Below, in pieces: positions 24,081-32,278 of a DNA stretch of 64,000 bases. The notes below the pieces were generated by a model. It did no database searches. It saw only the letters and a program-made list of their open reading frames with translations, and was not told the origin of the DNA. Each line of letters opens with the position of its first letter. The first letter of the stretch is position 1. The stretch is from Sphaerisporangium siamense (GTDB lineage: Bacteria > Actinomycetota > Actinomycetes > Streptosporangiales > Streptosporangiaceae): positions 6,262,001 through 6,326,000 of the forward strand of contig NZ_JACHND010000001.1 of the NCBI RefSeq assembly GCF_014205275.1, written 5' to 3'. A program made the translations under genes and the position numbers.

Positions 24081-24884
24081 CTACTGGGGTCGCTGCCGGT
24101 GCCAGCGGGCGGCCAGTTCGGTGCGGGTGGTGGAGGCGGTTTCGGCGAGGACGCGGGTCAGGTGCTTTTTGACGGTGTCCACGCCGATGAACAGGCGGGC
24201 GGCGATCTGCTGGTTGGTCAGGCCCTGCGCGGCGAGGGCGGCCACGTCCCACTCGCGGGGGGTCAGCCGCCAGTCGGCGCGGGCGGCGAGGCGCTCGCGG
24301 TGCCGGGTGAGCCGGTCGATCGCCAGGGGGGCGAGGTGGCGCCGTAACACCCGCAGCACGGCCAGGTCGCGTGCTGGGACGCGCGGGGTGTCCCTGATCG
24401 CGATGCCCACGTAGATCACGCCGGCGGGGCCGCCGTCCACGACCATGCCCGCCTTGTCGGTGATGCCGTGCGGCCTCAGGAACCGTTCGGCGTAGTCCCC
24501 GGACGGGTCCAGCTCCTCCAAGGTGACCACGCCGTCGGCCAGAAGTCTTTGGTAGGCCCGTTCGGTGCGGAACGGGTCCAGGTCCCGCCAGCGGGCGGCG
24601 TACTCGGCGATGAACGCGGGCGCGTAGCCGCCCTGGATGCCGCAGCCCTCCTCGATCGCCGCCGCCAGGGTGTCCCCGTGCAGGACGGCGACCCCCGCGT
24701 ACCCGAACCAGCTCCGCAGGGCCAGCAGCAGCCGCTCGCGGAACTCCGGCAGGTCGGCCGCGGTGTCCACGGACTCCAGGACGCCGACCAGGCGGCGGTA
24801 GTCCGCGGCCGTCATCGGCTCGCCGTCGGGCAGCGGACGGGGCCCGCGAGGGGACCCGGTGATCGCGTCGGGCACGCTTCCCAT
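24081..24884 (-). CDS. LuxR family transcriptional regulator
   Basis: The 267-residue product has an unassigned N-terminal sensing part (about 25-180, with LRSWFGYAGVAVLHGDTLAAAI, a GAF-like pattern) and a C-terminal LuxR HTH (RLTPREWDVAALAAQGLTNQQIAARLFIGVDTVKKHLTRVLAETASTTR, split across residues 210-255). ATG 24884 has AAGGTGG eight bases upstream. It is convergent with the HATPase gene (35-base gap) and divergent from the SDR gene at 24990, so it may regulate that. Ligand unknown. Confidence 0.88.
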   Translation of the reverse strand: MGSVPDAITGSPRGPRPLPDGEPMTAADYRRLVGVLESVDTAADLPEFRERLLLALRSWFGYAGVAVLHGDTLAAAIEEGCGIQGGYAPAFIAEYAARWRDLDPFRTERAYQRLLADGVVTLEELDPSGDYAERFLRPHGITDKAGMVVDGGPAGVIYVGIAIRDTPRVPARDLAVLRVLRRHLAPLAIDRLTRHRERLAARADWRLTPREWDVAALAAQGLTNQQIAARLFIGVDTVKKHLTRVLAETASTTRTELAARWHRQRPQ

Positions 24885-24989
24885 CTTCCACCTTCGGGCC
24901 ATACCGGCGCTGAAGATCGTTGGGCATCGTGGGGGCGGCCTCCGGGCATCCGCGCCCGGGGCGCGTACATCGTCGAAGGGATTTTCCTG

Positions 24990-25817
24990 GTGAGCAACGA
25001 TCCGGCGCCGCGCCGCTGGCTGATCACGGGTGCGAACAGCGGGTTCGGGGACTCGTTCGCGCGCGCCGCGCTCGCGGCGGGGGACGTGGTCGTCGCGGCG
25101 GTGCGCCGCCCGGAGACCGTGGCCGCGCTGGCGGCGGCGCATCCGGGCCGGGTGACCGTCGTCGAGCTGGACGTCCGCGACGCCGCCGCCTGCGCGCGTG
25201 CGGTCGAGGCCGCGGGACGGGTGGACGTGCTGGTCAACAACGCCGGGTACGGCATCGTCGGCGCTGTCGAGGAGACGAGCGAGGAGGAGTTCCGCGACGC
25301 GCTGGAGGTGATGTTCCACGGGCCGCTGCGGCTGACCCGGCTGGTGCTGCCGCAGATGCGCGCGCGGCGCGGCGGCACGATCGTCCAGGTCACGAGCATG
25401 GGCGGGCTGCTGGCCTTCGCGGGCACCGGCGCGTACTGCGCGGCCAAGGGCGCGCTCGAACAGGCCAGCGAGGCGCTGGCCGTGGAGGTGCGCCCGCTCG
25501 GGATCGGGATCCTCATCGTCGAGCCCGGCGCCTTCCGCACGAGCTTCGCCGGGCCGGCCCTGCGGCGCAGCGCCCCGCTCGACGACTACGCCGCCACCGC
25601 GGGCGCGACCGCCGCCACGCTGTCCGCCTCGGACGGCACGCAGCCCGGCGACCCGGACAAGGCCGCCGCCGCCGTACTCGCCGCCCTCGACCTGCCGGAG
25701 CCGCCGCTGCGGCTGGCGCTCGGCGATGACGCGATCGCGGCCATCCGTGCCAAGCTCGCCGCCGTGGCCGAGGACCTGGACGCGACCGCGCACCTCGGCC
25801 AGTACACCTCCGTCTGA
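24990..25817 (+). CDS. SDR family oxidoreductase
   Basis: This is a classical short-chain dehydrogenase, 275 residues. The cofactor motif is TGANSGFG (about 14-21). NNAG appears as VNNAGYG, and the catalytic Ser-Tyr-Lys triad is visible in VTSMGG, AYCAAKGALE. The VRRPET segment after strand 2 suggests NADP(H) preference. GTG 24990 has GAAGGG at nine-base spacing. The divergent LuxR gene starts 105 bases away. Substrate cannot be predicted. The family with an SGFG motif often acts on aldehydes or ketones. Confidence 0.93.
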   Translation: MSNDPAPRRWLITGANSGFGDSFARAALAAGDVVVAAVRRPETVAALAAAHPGRVTVVELDVRDAAACARAVEAAGRVDVLVNNAGYGIVGAVEETSEEEFRDALEVMFHGPLRLTRLVLPQMRARRGGTIVQVTSMGGLLAFAGTGAYCAAKGALEQASEALAVEVRPLGIGILIVEPGAFRTSFAGPALRRSAPLDDYAATAGATAATLSASDGTQPGDPDKAAAAVLAALDLPEPPLRLALGDDAIAAIRAKLAAVAEDLDATAHLGQYTSV

Positions 25818-25839
25818 CAGGCCACACTGTCCGGCAGCC

Positions 25840-25874
25840 CGGCGGGGCCCCAGGCGCATGCCGAGGCCCCGCCG
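25840..25874. terminator. Hairpin terminator after the SDR gene
   Basis: CGGCGGGGCC pairs with GGCCCCGCCG (25865-25874) around a 15-base loop, in the convergent interval with the CBM48 gene. Confidence 0.5.
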
Positions 25875-25957
25875 CGAAGCGGCCCCAGCCGTGCGGTCAG
25901 AGCCGTGCGCGGCCTGCGCCGCGAGGGGCGCACTGCCGGATTGTCGCAGGTGGGGGG

Positions 25958-26233
25958 TCAGAGGCGGATCAGGCTGCCTTGCTGGTCGATGCGGTCCGCG
26001 TTGTCGTCGTCGAACCAGAGGCCGCCGGTGGCCAGGTAGCGGAAGCGGTGTACGCCCTCGGGGAGGATGACCGAGACCGTGCGGGTGCCGTTGGGGCGGC
26101 GGCGTAGCTCGTGCCGGCCCGGTATCCAGTCGTTGAAGTCGCCCACGACGCTGACCACGCCGTTCGGCTGGTCCATGGGCAGCAGGAAGGTGACGCGGGT
26201 CTTACGGCCGAAGAGCCGGTTGCGCTTGAGCAT
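25958..26233 (-). CDS. Stand-alone CBM48 / glycogen-binding domain protein
   Basis: This 91-residue protein is just the isoamylase N-terminal or AMPK-beta-like CBM48 fold: VTFLLPMDQPNGVVSVVGDFNDW, then TRTVSVILPEGVHRFRYLATGGLWFDDDNADR. It lacks any catalytic domain. ATG 26233 follows GGAGG with a short spacer. The aromatic Trp of FNDW and the GLWFDDDNA edge are retained, so carbohydrate binding is plausible. Its targets, glycogen or a glucan-modifying partner, are not nearby. Confidence 0.85.
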   Translation of the reverse strand: MLKRNRLFGRKTRVTFLLPMDQPNGVVSVVGDFNDWIPGRHELRRRPNGTRTVSVILPEGVHRFRYLATGGLWFDDDNADRIDQQGSLIRL

Positions 26234-26538
26234 GAGGAGCCTCCGGGGATCGTGGCAGCCATAGCCTGGCGTGCGCCCCCTTTGCCGTGTATGCGGACAC
26301 GCCATCCGTTACACGGAGTTCACCATCGTTTCTGGGCCGTCCCATGGCGGAACCCCGAACACCGCACGACCAGGCTTTCGCCGGAACCTGCCCCCAAGTG
26401 GGGGTGAATCAGCGGACAATGACAGGAACCGGTCACCGGCCGGTGACTTTCTGCCGCCATCCTCCCTGGCGGCCGGGCCCGCGCCCGCGCACAGTGGAAG
26501 TGCGGGGACCGTCCGGGGACCGAGCAGAGGATCCAGCC

Positions 26539-26853
26539 ATGTTGGTCGTGTTGACCATGCGGCGCGCCAGGCCGTCGTGCGCCTCGCCCGTCGAGGGCAT
26601 CCGGATCCTGGCGCTGCTGCCCCGGCAGTGGCGCAAGGACCTGACCCAGGCCGTCGGATACATCGCCCTCCGCATCCAGACCGACGAGGAGGTCACCGCG
26701 GCGCAGATCCGCGCCCAGGTGGCCGCGATCCTCGCCAACCCCGAGATCGGGCACTGGGAACTGCTCACCTGCGAGACCCTCGCCCACCACGACGGCGAGC
26801 ACCGGTCGGCCGCCGCGACCCGCCACGCCCACCAGCACGCCGCCTGGAACTGA
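26539..26853 (+). CDS. Hypothetical protein (104 aa)
   Basis: The frame from ATG 26539 has strong third-position GC and encodes a soluble protein with SPVEGIRILALLPRQWRKDLTQAVGYIALRIQTDEEVTAAQIRAQVAAILANP followed by EIGHWELLTCETLAHHDGEHR and a His/Ala-rich tail. A weak AGAGGA precedes it. An upstream extension to 26287 has no coding character. No family recognised. It lies in an otherwise empty interval with 305 bases before it and 315 after. The second gap carries the operator at 27040. Confidence 0.6.
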   Translation: MLVVLTMRRARPSCASPVEGIRILALLPRQWRKDLTQAVGYIALRIQTDEEVTAAQIRAQVAAILANPEIGHWELLTCETLAHHDGEHRSAAATRHAHQHAAWN

Positions 26854-27039
26854 CCCCGATCCGGCACGCGAAAGACCCCGCGCCTTCCCCCACGCCCGCG
26901 CCGGCGGTCCGGCGGAACTTTTCTCCCGCGTCTCGTCCGCGGGCGGAGAAAGCGCAGGCGGGCGGGGGTGTGGCCGCCGGAAATCGACCTCCGCGCGTTC
27001 ACCGGCCCCGTAGAGGTTCTGGCTGGTCAGGGGCGTATA

Positions 27040-27054
27040 TGAACGCGGCGTTCA
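27040..27054. promoter_or_regulatory. Operator-like inverted repeat before the DrrA-type gene
   Basis: TGAACGC-G-GCGTTCA is a perfect inverted repeat, 114 bases before the ABC ATPase start at 27169. The half-sites TGAACG and CGTTCA are the same as in the palindrome before the methyltransferase (29449-29478). The rest of 26854-27168 has no gene. Confidence 0.6.
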
Positions 27055-27168
27055 CGTTTGCCAGATCGCCGGGGACTGGCGGAAGATGAGCCGATCCCGC
27101 CGAGCCCCCGAAGGGGTTTTCTTCGGCGTGCCCATACACCGTCCGCCCGTACTCCCCAGGAGGCGACG

Positions 27169-28341
27169 ATGATCCATGCCCGAGCCCTGACCCGGCGGTT
27201 CAAGGTCAAGGGAGGCGCCGAGGTCGAGGCCGTGCGCGGGCTCGACCTCGACGTCGAGCCCGGCACGCTGGTGGCCTTCCTCGGCCCCAACGGCGCCGGG
27301 AAGTCCACCAGCCTGCGCATGCTGACCTCGCTGCTGCGGCCCACGTCGGGGACAGCCGTCGTGGCCGGTCACGACGTCGTGTCCGACCCGGCGGGGGTGC
27401 GCGGGCGCATCGGGTACGTCGGGCAGAAGAGCGGCGCCGGCGACAACTTCCGGGTGCGCGACGAACTGGTCACCCAGGGCCGCTGCTACGGCGTCACCTG
27501 GGCGGAGGCCCGGCGCAGGGCCGACGAGATCATGGACGCGCTGGAGCTCACGCCGCTGGCCGAGCGCGGGCCAGGGACGCTCTCGGGCGGGCAGCGGCGG
27601 CGCCTCGACATCGCCCTCGGCCTGGTGCACCGGCCGGACCTGCTGTTCCTGGACGAGCCGACGACCGGCCTCGACCCGCAGAGCCGCGCCGACGTCTGGC
27701 GGCACATCCTGCGGCTGCGTGAACGGCACGGCACGACCCTGTTCCTGACCACCCACTACCTGGAGGAGGCCGACACGATGGCCGAACGGGTGGTCATCAT
27801 CGACCACGGACGGATCATCGCCGACGGCACCGCCGCCGAGCTCAAAACCGCCCTCGCCGGCGACCACATCACCGTGACCCTGCACACCGAGGAGATCCTC
27901 CCCGACGCAGAGAACCATAGGAGCACCACAACCCCGAACCACAGCGAGAACCCCCGGGTCCGGCACGCGGACCCCGACGAGAACGCCCATGCCCGGCAGG
28001 CGGAGCACACGGAGAACGCACAGGTCCGGCAGACGGAGCACACGGAAAAGACGCAGGTCCGGCGCGTGGCACAGTCCGGAAGGTCCGGATACGCGGCGGG
28101 CGTCGGCAAGGCGGCCGAGATCGCCGCGCGCCTGGGCACGCCGGAGGACGTGACCGTCGAGGGCGCGACCGTCCGGGTACGCGTCCCCCGGGCGGACCTC
28201 GCCATGCCGAGGCTGCTGCGCGCGCTGGAGGCCGCGGGCCTGGAGGTCGCCACCGCCGAGACCACCCGCCCGACCTTGGACGACGTCTTCCTGGCCTTGA
28301 CCGGCCGCAGCCTCCGCGAATCCCACCAAGACGACGCCTGA
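27169..28341 (+). CDS. DrrA-type ABC exporter ATP-binding subunit with inserted repeats
   Basis: This 390-residue nucleotide-binding subunit belongs to a daunorubicin-resistance-type exporter. Walker A is GPNGAGKST (about 39-47), signature LSGGQRRR, Walker B LLFLDEPTTG and the His switch TTHYLEEADTM. The C-terminal DrrA domain (DUF4162) is interrupted after LHTEEILPDAE by a hydrophilic insert made of four 33-base tandem units (27946-28077), after which VGKAAEIAARLGTPEDVTV continues the domain. ATG 27169 follows AGGAGG. A permease gene follows but, unusually, after 332 bases. A TGAACG/CGTTCA operator stands upstream. Confidence 0.93.
   Translation: MIHARALTRRFKVKGGAEVEAVRGLDLDVEPGTLVAFLGPNGAGKSTSLRMLTSLLRPTSGTAVVAGHDVVSDPAGVRGRIGYVGQKSGAGDNFRVRDELVTQGRCYGVTWAEARRRADEIMDALELTPLAERGPGTLSGGQRRRLDIALGLVHRPDLLFLDEPTTGLDPQSRADVWRHILRLRERHGTTLFLTTHYLEEADTMAERVVIIDHGRIIADGTAAELKTALAGDHITVTLHTEEILPDAENHRSTTTPNHSENPRVRHADPDENAHARQAEHTENAQVRQTEHTEKTQVRRVAQSGRSGYAAGVGKAAEIAARLGTPEDVTVEGATVRVRVPRADLAMPRLLRALEAAGLEVATAETTRPTLDDVFLALTGRSLRESHQDDA
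27946..28077 (+). repeat. Four 33-base in-frame tandem repeats in the ABC ATPase gene
   Basis: Units begin at 27946, 27979, 28012 and 28045, each starting GAGAAC or GAAAAG. They encode 11-residue units such as ENAQVRQTEHT. Units 2 and 3 are closest to each other; 1 and 4 are diverged. The unit lengths are exact, so the frame is kept. Confidence 0.85.
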
Positions 28342-28673
28342 GCCGTACAAAAGGGATTCAACTGCCCCGGACACCCGCCCGCACCGCCGAAGCTCCCAAC
28401 CCACCGCCGCACCCCGAACTCTCGCGGCTCGCCCTGCCTCGCCGCGCTCGGGGCCCACGTGAGTCCACGTCACCGTGGCGGGCCGAGTCGCCGTACTCTT
28501 GCACGTTTGCGGCTTCCCCCTGGTAACACCGCAGCTCTCCGCCTCCCCTCCCCCGCTCGTACGCCGGCGCCCGTCGGGCAGGCCCCTCCAATGCTCTGCG
28601 ACCCGCTCGTCCCGCATGCCCACGTGCCCGCGAGGGCTGCGCTTCCCCTGCCCCTTGTACGAAAGGACCCCGG

Positions 28674-29432
28674 ATGACCAGGCAGTTTCTTCGTGATGTC
28701 GCGACCGTGTTCGTGCGGGAGGTGGCGCCGGTGTCGCGTGCGCCGGTGTTGTTGTTCCTCGCGATGGTGCAGCCGCTGCTGTTGTTGTTCCTCTTCGGCC
28801 CGATGCTGGCGGGCGCGCAGGGCTTCGGCGGCGGCGCGCCGTGGCAGTGGTTCGTGCCGGGCATCCTGATCATGATGTGCCTGACCGGGCCGATGATGGC
28901 GGGCTACTCGATGCTGATCGAGCTGATGGGCGGCTCGCTGGAGCGCATGCTGGTCACGCCGCTCAACCGCACGGCGATGCTGGTCGGCCGGGTCCTCAAG
29001 GAGTTCGTGATCCTCCTGGTGCAGGCCGTGCTGATCATCGGCCTGGCGCTGCCGCTGGGGTTCCGGCCCTCGCCGGCCGGGGTGCTCGCCGGGCTGGCCC
29101 TGCTGATCGTGTTCGGCACCGGGCTGGGCGCGCTGTCGTTCGTGCTGGCGATCGCCTCGCGCCCGGACGGCAACCTCTTCTGGGGCGTGACGCAGATGCT
29201 GCTGTTCCCGCTCATGCTGCTGTCGGGGGTGCTGCTGCCGACCGATTACGGCCCCGCCTGGCTTCGGACGGCCGCAGCCTTCAATCCCGTCTCCTACATC
29301 GTCGAGGCCGAACGCGCGCTGTTCGCCGGGCGGGCCGTGGACCTCGCCGTGCTGTACGGGGCGCTCTCGGCGTGCGCGGTCGGCGCGGTCGGGCTGGCCC
29401 TCGGCACGCGGGCGGTCCGGCGGGGCATCTGA
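28674..29432 (+). CDS. DrrB-type ABC exporter permease
   Basis: This 252-residue integral-membrane subunit of the ABC-2 family has six hydrophobic spans (VLLFLAMVQPLLLLFLFGPML, FVPGILIMMCLTGPMMAGYS, FVILLVQAVLIIGLALPLG, AGLALLIVFGTGLGALSFVLA, MLLFPLMLLSGVLLP, AVLYGALSACAVGAVGLALG) and the DrrB-like pattern NPVSYIVEAERALF. It pairs with the ATPase at 27169 to export a hydrophobic compound. ATG 28674 follows GAAAGGA. The 332 bases before it contain no gene and are flanked by GTACAAAAGG and GTACGAAAGG. The product may be transcribed with the ATPase or from its own promoter. Confidence 0.93.
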   Translation: MTRQFLRDVATVFVREVAPVSRAPVLLFLAMVQPLLLLFLFGPMLAGAQGFGGGAPWQWFVPGILIMMCLTGPMMAGYSMLIELMGGSLERMLVTPLNRTAMLVGRVLKEFVILLVQAVLIIGLALPLGFRPSPAGVLAGLALLIVFGTGLGALSFVLAIASRPDGNLFWGVTQMLLFPLMLLSGVLLPTDYGPAWLRTAAAFNPVSYIVEAERALFAGRAVDLAVLYGALSACAVGAVGLALGTRAVRRGI

Positions 29433-29448
29433 CCGCGGTGCTATCGTG

Positions 29449-29478
29449 GTGAACGTACGTTCATGAACGTACGTTCAC
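29449..29478. promoter_or_regulatory. Perfect 30-base palindrome (double TGAACGTACGTTCA operator)
   Basis: The 30 bases equal their own reverse complement and contain two adjacent copies of the palindrome TGAACGTACGTTCA (29450-29463 and 29464-29477). It lies 24 bases before the methyltransferase start. The same TGAACG/CGTTCA halves occur at 27040-27054. The double site suggests two dimers of a TetR-like repressor, probably the product of 30472. Confidence 0.75.
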
Positions 29479-29501
29479 CGTGAGCACGAGGGGATGGACG
29501 C

Positions 29502-30362
29502 GTGAGCATCGTCAACGTCGAGCAGGCCGAGGCGTGGAACGGCTACGAGGGCGGCCACTGGGCCGGCAACCACGCCCGCTACGACGCCGTGAACAGCGGC
29601 TTCAACGCCCCGCTCCTGGAGGCCGCCGCGATCGGCCCCGCTGACCGGGTGCTGGACGTCGGCTGCGGCACCGGCCAGGTCACCCGCCTGGCGGCGCGCA
29701 CGGCCCGGCACGGGCACGCGACGGGCGTCGACCTCTCCGGGCCGATGCTGCGGCGCGCCCGCGCCCTCGCCGCCGAGGAGGGCGTGGCGAACGCGACCTT
29801 CGAGCAGGGCGACGCGCAGGTCCATCCCTTCCCCGATGGTGCCTACGACGTCGCGGTCAGCAGGTTCGCGATCATGTTCTTCTCCGACCCGGTCGCGGCG
29901 TTCGCCAACATCCGCCGCGCCCTCCGCCCCGGCGGACGGGTGGCGTTCCTGAGCATGCGCGGTGTCGCCGAGGGCGACCTCGGCCGGGTCTTCGCCGCGA
30001 TCGCGCCGCACGTGCCCGCCCTCGCCGCTCCCCGGGAGCAGGGCGCCGCGGGCCCGGAGTCGCTGGCCGACCCCGGCCGCGTCCGGCAGGTGCTGACCGC
30101 CGCGGGCTTCACCGAGGTGACCGTGACCCCGGTGGACGCGCCGCAGGTGTGGGGCGCGGACGCCGAGGACGCCGCCGCGTTCCTCGGCGCCTGGGGCCCG
30201 ATCCGCCACCTGCTCTCGCGCACGTCTCCGGGGACGGACGCCCTGGTCCACGAGGCCCTGGTGGAGGCCATGCGCCCGTTCGCCGAAGAGGGGGCGGTCC
30301 GGTTGCGCGGCGCCGCCTGGCTGATCAGGGCCGCCCGTCCCGGCGGCCTGGCGCGGGGGTGA
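29502..30362 (+). CDS. SAM-dependent class I methyltransferase
   Basis: This 286-residue methyltransferase of the UbiE/Methyltransf_11 type has motif I VLDVGCGTGQVTRLAAR (about 50), acidic post-I residue in ATGVDLSGPM, and motif III LRPGGRVAFLSM. The C-terminal half is a variable substrate region. GTG 29502 follows GAGGGGATGG. It sits immediately after a strong palindromic operator and between the DrrAB-type exporter and a TetR gene, so it may modify the exported compound or its target as part of a resistance unit, which is inferred from position only. Confidence 0.93.
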   Translation: MSIVNVEQAEAWNGYEGGHWAGNHARYDAVNSGFNAPLLEAAAIGPADRVLDVGCGTGQVTRLAARTARHGHATGVDLSGPMLRRARALAAEEGVANATFEQGDAQVHPFPDGAYDVAVSRFAIMFFSDPVAAFANIRRALRPGGRVAFLSMRGVAEGDLGRVFAAIAPHVPALAAPREQGAAGPESLADPGRVRQVLTAAGFTEVTVTPVDAPQVWGADAEDAAAFLGAWGPIRHLLSRTSPGTDALVHEALVEAMRPFAEEGAVRLRGAAWLIRAARPGGLARG

Positions 30363-30471
30363 GACGCCCCAGCTCATCCGCGTTTACGAAGGCCGGCTCG
30401 GGGCGCGCGCGAAGGCCGCGCCGTCCCCCGGGGCCGGGGGTACCGTTCATGGTCAAATACGATGGGCCGTG

Positions 30472-31128
30472 ATGTCTCCGAGGAAAGCGGCCGCGCTCAG
30501 GGAGGGCGGTGGCGAGGTGAGCCTGCGTGACCACCTGATCGCCACCGCCGTACGGCTCATCGCCACGCATGGCACGGCCGGGCTCACCGTGCGGGCCATC
30601 GCCCGGGAGGCGCGGGTGGCCGACGGCGTGCTCTACAACCACTTCGCCGACAAGGAGGAGTTGCTCGCCCTCGCCCTGCACGCGCACGTGCGCGCCGCGG
30701 AGGCCGGGCTGGGCGAACCGCTCTGGCGGGCGGGCGAGGGCACGGTCGAGGGGAATCTGCGGGCCTATATCCGGTACGGGCTGGCCCTGCACATCGCGAT
30801 CCTGCCCGCCTTCGCGGGCCTGGGGAACCAGCCGAAGGTGCTCGCGCGGTTCCAGGAGCTGCCCAATCCGCTGGCGGGCGGGCTCGGGCTGCGCGCGGGC
30901 CTGGCGGCCTACCTGGGCGAGGAGCAGCGGCTCGGCCGGGTCGCAGCGGGGGCGAGCCCCGACGCCGCCGCCACCATGATCGTCGGCGCCTGCCACGAGC
31001 TGATCCTGCCGCGCCTGCTGTTCGGCGGCACCGCGCTCACCGCCGACCAGGTGCCCGCCGGCTTCGCCGACGACCTCGTCACGGTCGCGCTCACCGGCAT
31101 CGGTCCCCGCACGACCGGCGACGACTGA
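30472..31128 (+). CDS. TetR family transcriptional repressor
   Basis: This 218-residue regulator has an HTH at about 18-65 (HLIATAVRLIATHGTAGLTVRAIAREARVADGVLYNHFADKEEL) and a helical ligand domain. TACGAT at 30458-30463 is a likely -10 eight bases before the GTG/ATG, implying a leaderless start at 30469 or 30472. GTG 30517 (MSLRDHL) with GGAGGG upstream is an alternative. It is the last gene of the cluster with the exporter and methyltransferase and is the best candidate to bind the TGAACG/CGTTCA operators at 27040 and 29449. Confidence 0.9.
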   Translation: MSPRKAAALREGGGEVSLRDHLIATAVRLIATHGTAGLTVRAIAREARVADGVLYNHFADKEELLALALHAHVRAAEAGLGEPLWRAGEGTVEGNLRAYIRYGLALHIAILPAFAGLGNQPKVLARFQELPNPLAGGLGLRAGLAAYLGEEQRLGRVAAGASPDAAATMIVGACHELILPRLLFGGTALTADQVPAGFADDLVTVALTGIGPRTTGDD

Positions 31129-31142
31129 CGGGGCATCCCCAT

Positions 31143-32135
31143 TCAGAGGGTCGGCTGGGTTTCGGGGTTCGGGGTGGACCGGTGGTGGCCGGGATAGTCC
31201 GGGACGTCGCGCATGGGGGGGCGCTCGCCTATCGAGATGTCCCTGGCCACCGGGAGGTGGCCCACCTCACCGCGGGCGAACTGCGTCAGCTCGGCGGCGG
31301 GGGTGTGCAGCGGGACCATCTTGCACTGGCGGTCCAGCCGGGCCCAGGCGGTGTGCATGATCTGCCCGGCCATGACGCCGAGGTCCTCGGTGGACTGGTG
31401 GGAGTGGACGCGCCGGCCGAGGTCCACCTGCGCGAGCGCGCCGAGCCCTTCGGCTTCCAGCAGGTCGATCAGCAGGCCGAGCTCGACGCCGTATCCGGTG
31501 GCGAACGGCAGGCGTTCGAGCACGGCGCGGCGCCCGGCGTACTCGCCGGCCAGCGGCTGGACGAAGCCGGCCAGCAGCGGCCAGTGCATGTTCAGCAGCG
31601 GCCGGGCCACCAGCTCGGTGACGCGGCCGCCCGCCTCCTGGGCGTCGCGCAGGGGACGGTCGTAGGAGCCTTTGACGAAGACCACCGAGGGGTCGGCGAG
31701 CAGCGGCCCGAGGAGCCCGGTGACGTAGGAGGTGCGGAACTCGCGCAGGTCGGCGTCGACGAAGACGAGCAGGTCGCCCGAGGTGACCGCGAGGGACTTC
31801 CACAGCACGTCGCCCTTGCCGTCCAGGCGGCCGAGGGCGGGCAGGATCTCGTCCTGGGCGAAGACCTTGGCGCCCGCGCGCAGGGCGACCTCGGCGGTGC
31901 CGTCGGTGGAGCGGGAGTCGACGACGACGAGCTCGTCGACGAGCGGGACCTCCTCGCGCAGGTCGCGGCGGATGGCCGCGACGATGTCGCCGACCGTCTC
32001 GGCCTCGTTCCTCGCCGGGAGCACGACGCTGATCGTCGCCGCGTGGGCCCGCTTGGCGGCGAGCAGCGCGCCCACCGGCCAGTCCGCCGAGGCGGTCGTA
32101 CGCTCGCGCAGCCACACCTCGACCTCAGGCAGCAC
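31143..32135 (-). CDS. gpgS: Glucosyl-3-phosphoglycerate synthase
   Basis: This is a 330-residue GT81 glycosyltransferase, the usual length for GpgS (mycobacterial enzyme about 324). It transfers glucose from NDP-glucose to 3-phosphoglycerate, the first step toward glucosylglycerate and polymethylated (lipo)polysaccharides. Visible are the GT-A start TISVVLPARNEAETVGDI, VDSRSTDGTAEVA, the DXD-like VFVDADLREF, and the acceptor-binding GEYAGRRAVLERLPFATGYGVELGLLID. GTG 32135 follows GGAGGGG; the longer frame to 32282 lacks coding character. No GpgP phosphatase lies beside it. A distinctive HSHQSTEDLGVMA and HTAWARLDRQ near the C-terminus supports the call. Confidence 0.92.
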   Translation of the reverse strand: MLPEVEVWLRERTTASADWPVGALLAAKRAHAATISVVLPARNEAETVGDIVAAIRRDLREEVPLVDELVVVDSRSTDGTAEVALRAGAKVFAQDEILPALGRLDGKGDVLWKSLAVTSGDLLVFVDADLREFRTSYVTGLLGPLLADPSVVFVKGSYDRPLRDAQEAGGRVTELVARPLLNMHWPLLAGFVQPLAGEYAGRRAVLERLPFATGYGVELGLLIDLLEAEGLGALAQVDLGRRVHSHQSTEDLGVMAGQIMHTAWARLDRQCKMVPLHTPAAELTQFARGEVGHLPVARDISIGERPPMRDVPDYPGHHRSTPNPETQPTL

Positions 32136-32278
32136 GACCCCTCCGTCGCCTCGTCCACCGCTCGACACTCTATGCGCCGCCGGAAGCGTACGACGCCCGG
32201 CGGGTGGCTTTTGTACCGGCACCGCGCTAACCGGCATTTCGCGATATTTCTGGTTACGTCCCGGGGCGGCCGCGGGCG

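Noticed and set aside
24885-25859. N-terminal extension of the LuxR frame antisense to the SDR gene
   Set aside because: The SDR gene is intact on the plus strand, and the LuxR domain has its own start with a ribosome site at 24884.
27756-28412. Cys-rich antisense frame opposite the ABC ATPase insert
   Set aside because: The repeated CSVCRTCAFSVC-like pattern arises from reading the 33-base repeats backwards; no start signal or family.
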